Of a DNA stretch of 64,000 nucleotides, positions 58,971 to 64,000 are shown one piece after another (within the stretch, counting starts at the first letter, position 1; each line of letters begins with the position of its first letter). Position numbers and translations under genes: made by a program. Location: contig UQER01000016.1 in assembly GCA_900540205.1 (NCBI GenBank), forward strand, positions 1 to 64,000. The letters run 5' to 3'. Source of the DNA: an uncultured Porphyromonadaceae bacterium. GTDB taxonomy: Bacteria > Bacteroidota > Bacteroidia > Bacteroidales > Muribaculaceae. A model generated the notes under the pieces. That model saw only the letters and a program-made list of their open reading frames with translations. It did no database searches and was not told the origin of the DNA.

Positions 58971-60155
58971 TCACTCAAGCGTCCTGATTTCCTCCGGCGC
59001 GTTGGTGAGGCAATGTGCTCCCGAGTGGGTGATGACGTAGGTGTTTTCAATACCTACAGCCCCGGTGCCTGGAATCACGAATTTCGGCTCGAGGGCTATC
59101 ACATTGTTTGCTTCCAGGATGTGCTTGCTCCGTGGAGCGATTACCGGCAGTTCGTTGATCTCGATTCCCACTCCGTGGCCGATGAAGCCGGCATGCTGGC
59201 GGTGGCCCATGAAGTAGGCCTCCAGGCCGCGATCCTTCACCATGTCGAGGGCCTTTTCATAGAGTGCCTTGGCTTCCACGCCGGGAAGAGCTTCACGCTC
59301 GAACATGCGGCATATGTCGATTGAGCATTGATGGGCATCAATTGCCTCCTGAGGGAGGGAGCCTACGGCGAACACGCGGGTCATGTCGGTCATATAGCCG
59401 GTGAAATTGCCGTTGAGGTCCACCATCACTGCGTTGTGTTCCTTTATCTCCTCGCCGGCTGCTCCGCCGGGGATGGAGGGGTTGAGTCCGCGTCCGCCCA
59501 TAGCGAAATCGTAGGGCGCGGGCACATCGGCGTTTTTGCCGGTGAGCACGTTGCCCATGAATATCTCCATCGACTGTCCGGAGATGCGGAACATGCCCAG
59601 ACAGCCTTCCAGTCGGCTCAGGCGTTCAATCTCAATCTGAAGTTCCACATCGGTCATGCCGGGGGTGTAAAGTCCGGGTATTTTCCGGTAGACCTCCTCG
59701 TGCTTGACGCCTGAGAGGCGGATCTGTTCAATCTCTTCGTCTGTCTTTACGGCGCGAGCTGTGCGCAGCAGTGCTGAGCAATCGGCAGTGGATGCTTCGG
59801 GGAACACCGCCTGCAGGCGTGTGGCCATGCTGTAGGGGAGGAGGTCGAACTCCAGTCCGAGTTTATGCGGCATCGGGTTGCCGAACGCCTCCAGATGTTC
59901 CGGGATGTTTTCAGGACGGTGGATGTAGGCCACGCGGTTGCCTTCAAGTTCTACGGGCCGGCGTATGAGCCACGCCGGTTGGCCTTCGGCGGGGATGTAG
60001 GCCATGCCGGCGAACACGCGTCCGCAAAGATAGAAGATATTGGCGTTGTCAGTGACCAGAATGGCGTCGAGATGTTGCGCACGTATCAGGGTCTGCACTT
60101 TTTGAAGTCTTTTGGCGGCTTCCTGCGGTGTGAGCAGAACAACATTCTCATTCAT
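58971..60155 (-). CDS. Xaa-Pro aminopeptidase-like M24 peptidase
   Basis: A 394-residue cytosolic metallopeptidase that cleaves N-terminal residues before proline. The N-terminal creatinase-like domain covers about 1-150 (AQHLDAILVTDNANIFYLCGR). The C-terminal pita-bread domain carries the metal ligands: the two aspartates in VMVDLNGNFTGYMTDMTRVF, the histidine in FIGHGVGIEINELP, and glutamates in NVIALEPKF and GAVGIENTY. The length is shorter than classical PepP and closer to dinuclear M24B proline dipeptidases, so a Xaa-Pro dipeptidase is the alternative. It is followed 90 bases later by the CCA-adding enzyme gene. Confidence 0.9.
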   Translation of the reverse strand: MNENVVLLTPQEAAKRLQKVQTLIRAQHLDAILVTDNANIFYLCGRVFAGMAYIPAEGQPAWLIRRPVELEGNRVAYIHRPENIPEHLEAFGNPMPHKLGLEFDLLPYSMATRLQAVFPEASTADCSALLRTARAVKTDEEIEQIRLSGVKHEEVYRKIPGLYTPGMTDVELQIEIERLSRLEGCLGMFRISGQSMEIFMGNVLTGKNADVPAPYDFAMGGRGLNPSIPGGAAGEEIKEHNAVMVDLNGNFTGYMTDMTRVFAVGSLPQEAIDAHQCSIDICRMFEREALPGVEAKALYEKALDMVKDRGLEAYFMGHRQHAGFIGHGVGIEINELPVIAPRSKHILEANNVIALEPKFVIPGTGAVGIENTYVITHSGAHCLTNAPEEIRTLE

Positions 60156-60273
60156 GACATGTGAAAATTAATCTAATTATAAACCTTCAAATTGATATCA
60201 ACAATGGATTTCCATAACGGATTTGATAAACATGGAAATACATCCGGACCATACACAGATATGTCCGAACTGT

Positions 60274-60747
60274 TTACTTTATATCGGGAACAAAGAAGAT
60301 GCCGAGTTGGTTGATGCCGCGGAGGGTGTCGCAGCGCATCATGTGGCGGATTTTAACTTCCGAGCCGGAGGCATGGAGCAATGTGGACACCGTGTCGGTG
60401 GTCTGAAACGAAGCTCCTATTCCTTTCCCGAGCCACCGTCCGTAGCGGTCGGAGAGCGGGATATTCACCGTATCGTGCTTGATGTTGCTGTTGTCGGAGA
60501 ATTCCACCTCCACGCACACAGATGTGTATGGGTAATCGGCGGAATGCCGGAGGCCCACCACCAATGTGCCTCGGCACAGCGAATCGGCATGCACGGGGGC
60601 ATACGTTTCGATGTCGCGGTAGGTCCAGCCTGATTCAGGCAGACGGTGATACTCACTGTAGCTGTTGAGCACCTCGTCGCCGCATCCCGACGCCAGCAGC
60701 AACACTGCCGTCAGCAGGCTCGCTGTGAGTTTCCGGCGCGTGTTCAC
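60274..60747 (-). CDS. gldH: GldH family lipoprotein
   Basis: A 157-residue lipoprotein. The signal peptide ends in the lipobox LASGC with the lipidated Cys at residue 22. The mature part has SYSEYHRLPESGWTYRDI, GRWLGKGIGASFQTTDTV and the C-terminal GINQLGIFF typical of GldH. GldH is needed for gliding in Flavobacterium, but it is kept in non-gliding Bacteroidales, so an envelope role other than motility is likely here. The start is GTG; GTGA overlaps the ricT stop codon by four bases, showing translational coupling. It is the last gene of the rny-ricT-gldH group. Confidence 0.88.
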   Translation of the reverse strand: MNTRRKLTASLLTAVLLLASGCGDEVLNSYSEYHRLPESGWTYRDIETYAPVHADSLCRGTLVVGLRHSADYPYTSVCVEVEFSDNSNIKHDTVNIPLSDRYGRWLGKGIGASFQTTDTVSTLLHASGSEVKIRHMMRCDTLRGINQLGIFFVPDIK

Positions 60748-62165
60748 GATTCTGGTGGTGTCGGTTTTTGTGGCTTGTTGTTGGGGCGGCGGTCGTTACG
60801 GCGGTTGTTGCGCGGGCGGTTCTCGCCCTGTTTCCGTTCGGGGCGCTGTTCCGGCCTCGGCTCTTTGGGCTCTTTGGGTTCGCCTTTGGCGGCTTTCTGT
60901 TCGGTGTCGGGCTGTTGCTGCCGGGCTTTCTTGTCCTGCTGGTTACCGTTGCCCTTGCGTTTCTTTTTCTTCTTGTCGAAGCGTGTCAGGGAGTCCTGAC
61001 CGAGAATGTCGGCGTATTCCGAGGTTTTCTTCTCCTTCTCGTTTTCCTCCTTTAGCGACAGCGGCTTCTCTCCGTTCTTGTTGAGTTTGACCACATTCCA
61101 GGCTTCGGCAGCGGTGAGTGTTACCAGATTGGCGGGCACGTGCTTGTCGGTGGAATAGGTGATTTCGCCCTTGAAGATGTCGGATTTGAAGAAATAATAT
61201 GTATTGTCGGCGGTTTCCAGCTTGATTTCTTTGCCGGGGAGCTTGCGTGAAGCCTCCACGTAGGCGTCAACCTCGAAATTCAGGCAGCACTTCAGTTTGG
61301 CACACTGGCCTGCAAGTTTCTGAGGGTTGAGCGATATGTCCTGAAAGCGTGCCGCGCCGGTGGAGACGCTTACGAAGTTGGTCATCCATGTAGTGCAGCA
61401 CAGGGGGCGTCCGCAGGGGCCGATGCCGCCTATGCGGCCGGCTTCCTGACGTGCTCCGATCTGCTTCATCTCGATGCGCACCTTGAAGGTCTCGGCGAGC
61501 ACCTTGATGAGCTGGCGGAAGTCCACCCGCTCGTCGGCGATATAGTAGAATATGGCCTTGTTTCCGTCGCCCTGGTATTCCACATCGCCTATCTTCATGT
61601 TGAGCTGCAGGCTTGATGCTATTTTGCGGGCGCGGATCATGGTGTCGTTCTCGAGCGCCTTTGCTTTCTCGAAACGTTCGAGGTCGGAGGCCTTGGCCTT
61701 GCGGAACACGCGGCGTTTTTCGGCATCTGGCTTGATGCCGGCCTTGCGCATCTGCAGGCGCACAAGCGCGCCGGTGAGCGACACCTGACCTATATCGTGG
61801 CCGGGAGCAGCCTCTACGGCCACCATGTCGCCCACTTGGAGCGGGATGTTGGCCGAATTGAGATAGAAGCCTTTGCGGGTGTTCTTGAACTGCACCTCCA
61901 CCATGTCGTCGTCGGCATATCCGCCGGGGATATCCTCGAAGTAGTTGAAGCTGTGCAGTTTCGCCCGTACCTCACATGTGCCGCCGCAGGCTCCGCAACA
62001 GTTCCCCTTGCTATTGCCCGTGCCGCACCCTTTGCCCGGTTCCGTGGCTGACGGGCACGACGCGCAGACTCCCGCGTCTTCCTGGCGCCGGGTGCACCCT
62101 TCGCAGCCGGAGCCGCAGCAGGCTTTGGCCTGGCCGTCGTCGGTTTTACCGGATGTTTGTGACAT
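60744..62165 (-). CDS. ricT: PSP1/RicT family regulator with Cys-rich N-terminus and charged C-terminal tail
   Basis: A 473-residue cytosolic protein. Residues about 8-68 are unusually Cys-rich (fourteen cysteines; for example CCGSGCEGC and GNCCGACGGTC), suggesting metal or cluster binding. The PSP1 domain follows (about 75-350), with VEVQFKNTRKGFYLNSANIPL and the signature RIGGIGPCGRPLCCTTWM near 244-261 and NPQKLAGQCAKLKCCLNFE. The last 80 residues are Lys/Arg/Gln/Pro-rich and disordered. In Bacillus the RicA-RicF-RicT complex with two iron-sulfur clusters tunes RNase Y cleavage. Having rny directly upstream supports a similar partnership, which is inference. gldH overlaps its stop codon. 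Confidence 0.88.
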   Translation of the reverse strand: MSQTSGKTDDGQAKACCGSGCEGCTRRQEDAGVCASCPSATEPGKGCGTGNSKGNCCGACGGTCEVRAKLHSFNYFEDIPGGYADDDMVEVQFKNTRKGFYLNSANIPLQVGDMVAVEAAPGHDIGQVSLTGALVRLQMRKAGIKPDAEKRRVFRKAKASDLERFEKAKALENDTMIRARKIASSLQLNMKIGDVEYQGDGNKAIFYYIADERVDFRQLIKVLAETFKVRIEMKQIGARQEAGRIGGIGPCGRPLCCTTWMTNFVSVSTGAARFQDISLNPQKLAGQCAKLKCCLNFEVDAYVEASRKLPGKEIKLETADNTYYFFKSDIFKGEITYSTDKHVPANLVTLTAAEAWNVVKLNKNGEKPLSLKEENEKEKKTSEYADILGQDSLTRFDKKKKKRKGNGNQQDKKARQQQPDTEQKAAKGEPKEPKEPRPEQRPERKQGENRPRNNRRNDRRPNNKPQKPTPPES

Positions 62166-62195
62166 GACAGTTGGGAATTAGGTTTGCGTAACGGA

Positions 62196-63737
62196 TCATT
62201 TTGCGAAGCTCACGGCGCGGGTCTCGCGGATTACGGTGATTTTCACCTGTCCGGGATATGTCATCTCGTCCTGGATGCGTTTTGCTATTTCGTTTGAGAG
62301 GCTTTCGGTCTCGGCGTCGTCAATCTTGTCTGCGCCCACAATCACGCGAAGCTCACGGCCGGCCTGGATGGCGTAGGTCTTGATTACTCCGGGGTAGGAG
62401 AGGGCCAGCTGCTCAAGGTCGTTGAGGCGCTTGATGTATGCCTCGACAATCTCGCGGCGTGCGCCGGGACGTGCGCCTGAGATGGCATCGCACACCTGTA
62501 CGATAGGCGCAAGCAGTGTGGTCTGTTCCACTTCGTCGTGGTGGGCGCCGATGGCGTTGCAGATTTCTGGTTTTTCCTTGCAACGTTCGGCAATCTTCAT
62601 GCCGAGGATTGCGTGCGGCAGTTCGGGCTCTTCGTCGGGCACTTTACCTATGTCGTGCAGAAGGCCGGCACGGCGTGCTTTCTTGGGGTTGAGGCCAAGT
62701 TCAGAGGCCATGATGGCACAGAGGTTGGCCGTTTCACGGGCGTGCTGCAGGAGGTTCTGTCCGTAGCTTGAACGGTATTTCATCTTGCCGATCATGCGGA
62801 TGAGGTCGGGGTGCAGTCCGTGGATACCGAGGTCGATGGCTGTGCGTTTGCCGGTTTCCACAATCTCTTCCTCAATCTGCTTGCGCACTTTGTTCACCAC
62901 CTCTTCGATGCGGGCGGGGTGGATGCGGCCGTCGGCCACAAGCTGATGTAGGGCGAGGCGGGCTATTTCGCGGCGAACGGGGTCGAAGCCGGAAAGCACG
63001 ATGGCTTCGGGGGTGTCGTCGACGATGATTTCGATGCCGGTGGCAGCTTCGAGGGCGCGGATGTTGCGTCCCTCGCGGCCGATGATGCGTCCTTTGATTT
63101 CATCGGAATCGATGTGGAACACTGTCACGGAGTTTTCGATGGCTGCCTCGGTGGCCACGCGCTGGATGGTCTGCACCACAATGCGTTTGGCCTCCTTGTT
63201 GGCTGTCATCTTGGCTTCGTCCATTATTTCGTTGACATACTGTGCGGCGGCTGTCTTTGCCTCATCGCGCAGCGACTCGATAAGCTTTTCTTTCGCTTCT
63301 TCCGAGGAGAGACCGGAGATGTGCTCCAGGGTGTCCTGAGCCACACGCTTGAGGCGGTCGAGTTCCTCCTTGCGGTTTTCGATCACTGCCTCTTCGGCAT
63401 TAAGGCGCTGGCGGGTGGCCTCAAGGTCGTTGCGCTGGCGCTGGTTCTCGCTCTGCTGCTGGTTGAGCTGCATTTCGCGCTGTTTCATTTTGGATTCCAC
63501 CGACTGCACTTTCTGCAGGCGCTGTGTGGCCTGTTTCTCGGCTTCGTCCTTGATTTTGATGCCTTCCTCGCGGCCTTTGAGCAGCTCTTTCTGTCGGATT
63601 ACTTCGGCTTCGCGGTTGGCTTCGTCGATTATCGCTTTGGCGCGGCTGCTGGCCATTGATTTCTGGATGGCCACGGTGACGAGCGAGCCTATGGCCAGCG
63701 CCACCACTGCAACTGCAAGATAGATTATTGGGTTCAT
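62196..63737 (-). CDS. rny: Ribonuclease Y
   Basis: A membrane-anchored endoribonuclease that starts mRNA decay. It has 513 residues. One N-terminal helix lies at about 4-25. A long coiled coil covers about 30-180 (AEKQATQRLQKVQSVESKMKQ). The KH domain has GRIIGREGRNIRALEAATGIEI near 212-233. The HD domain has AGLLHDIGKVPDEEPELPHAILGMKIAE with the catalytic His-Asp near 354-355. The end YPGQVKITVIRETRAVSFAK is canonical. It is followed 30 bases later by ricT. In many Bacteroidota zapA lies just upstream; here a structured RNA candidate lies upstream and zapA would be beyond the window. Confidence 0.97.
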   Translation of the reverse strand: MNPIIYLAVAVVALAIGSLVTVAIQKSMASSRAKAIIDEANREAEVIRQKELLKGREEGIKIKDEAEKQATQRLQKVQSVESKMKQREMQLNQQQSENQRQRNDLEATRQRLNAEEAVIENRKEELDRLKRVAQDTLEHISGLSSEEAKEKLIESLRDEAKTAAAQYVNEIMDEAKMTANKEAKRIVVQTIQRVATEAAIENSVTVFHIDSDEIKGRIIGREGRNIRALEAATGIEIIVDDTPEAIVLSGFDPVRREIARLALHQLVADGRIHPARIEEVVNKVRKQIEEEIVETGKRTAIDLGIHGLHPDLIRMIGKMKYRSSYGQNLLQHARETANLCAIMASELGLNPKKARRAGLLHDIGKVPDEEPELPHAILGMKIAERCKEKPEICNAIGAHHDEVEQTTLLAPIVQVCDAISGARPGARREIVEAYIKRLNDLEQLALSYPGVIKTYAIQAGRELRVIVGADKIDDAETESLSNEIAKRIQDEMTYPGQVKITVIRETRAVSFAK

Positions 63738-63840
63738 ATCAGTCCGGGTTATTGTCGTATGATGTTGTTAGTTGTTTTGGTTGTTCATTAGTGTCTGTTT
63801 CCGTTGCCGGATTATAAAAATTATAAAAAGGTCAGGGTAC

Positions 63841-63976
63841 AAAAAATGCGCCCCCGGACTCGGCTGGTGTGCCGCTGGTGCCCTGCATGGCACCGGCCTG
63901 ATGATGGCCTTTGGTGCGTGTGCAGCGGTGGCAAGCGGCGCCTGCGTCTGTCCGTAGCGCGGGATTGCGTTCGGCG
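63841..63976 (-). ncRNA. Structured RNA upstream of rny, possibly 6S RNA
   Basis: About 135 bases on the minus strand that fold into one long interrupted hairpin. Pairs run inward: 63957-63960 with 63848-63851, 63950-63954 with 63855-63859, 63940-63942 with 63862-63864, 63934-63939 with 63871-63876, 63921-63925 with 63883-63887, 63913-63917 with 63890-63894, and 63906-63909 with 63895-63898. The outer stem is followed at once by TTTTTT (63846-63841), and a TATATTTG box precedes the RNA. A single rod with internal bubbles is the 6S RNA design, and 6S is next to zapA in E. coli. The identity as 6S is inference; the structured, self-contained transcript is what the sequence shows. Confidence 0.55.
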
Positions 63977-63981
63977 TTGTG

Positions 63982-63989
63982 CAAATATA
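63982..63989 (-). promoter_or_regulatory. -7 box for the structured RNA
   Basis: Minus-strand TATATTTG followed by C matches the Bacteroidota -7 consensus. The -33 box would fall beyond base 64000 and cannot be checked. Predicted start is near 63976. Confidence 0.6.
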
Positions 63990-64000
63990 ACTGCCTATTC

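Overview
The window reads as a 64 kb piece of chromosome from a member of the order Bacteroidales, most plausibly family Muribaculaceae or a close relative. The evidence is indirect, since no rRNA or tRNA gene is present. It rests on Bacteroidota-type promoters (TTTG, 19 bases, TAnnTTTG), the absence of strong Shine-Dalgarno sequences, and Bacteroidales-typical families: DUF4831, DUF4492 before cydAB, DUF4494, DUF5103, PepSY-like secreted proteins, GldH, a DcaP-like porin and a large OmpA protein. Base composition is GC-rich for the order, except around the glycosyltransferase pair at 53.9-55.9 kb. Nearly all of it is housekeeping or core-envelope sequence; I see no prophage, insertion sequence, CRISPR array or conjugative element.

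Layout. 0-5.7 kb: purine salvage (hpt, adk), NAD(P)H-hydrate repair (nnr), a secreted DUF4831 protein and serS. 5.8-9.5 kb: a secreted GH35 beta-galactosidase, a PepSY-like protein and a YafQ-type toxin-antitoxin pair. 9.6-19.5 kb (minus strand): yqeY, dipeptidyl peptidase III, an RlmI-like methyltransferase, rseP and dxr, then cydB, cydA and DUF4492. 19.5-25.4 kb: DUF4494, a YggS-type PLP protein, a CNNM/CBS protein, a 625-base gene-free but structured region, tilS and a MINPP-like phosphatase. 25.4-31.3 kb: TPR protein, folP, diadenylate cyclase, a bifunctional penicillin-binding protein, an AlkD-like protein and a second PepSY-like protein. 31.5-42.3 kb: envelope and glycan genes (GT9, secreted endonuclease I, lipid kinase, GT2, divergent GH43 and GH2), DUF5103 and ung. 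42.5-52.5 kb: ompA, transketolase, a FucP-like transporter, a redox pair (thioredoxin-fold protein and tpx), ybaK, aroC and a radical SAM protein. 52.5-64 kb: an ECF-like sigma factor, a 57-residue small protein, two glycosyltransferases, a porin, the CCA-adding enzyme, an M24 peptidase, and the rny-ricT-gldH group.

How they work together. Glycan use is served by the GH35, GH43 and GH2 enzymes and the sugar transporter. Envelope building and surveillance are served by the penicillin-binding protein beside c-di-AMP synthesis, rseP, the glycosyltransferases, OmpA and the porin. Microaerobic respiration is served by cytochrome bd.

The least ordinary signals are non-coding. (1) Two intergenic elements, at the left edge and at 52.4 kb, share a core but have different palindromic arms. 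(2) A gene-free 22.1-22.7 kb region has long-range pairing and a strong minus-strand terminator. (3) A compact 6S-like structured RNA with its own promoter lies at the right edge upstream of rny. (4) Two short tandem arrays of 9-base and 10-base units each lie against a terminator hairpin. (5) An unlisted 57-residue small protein sits at 53.6 kb.
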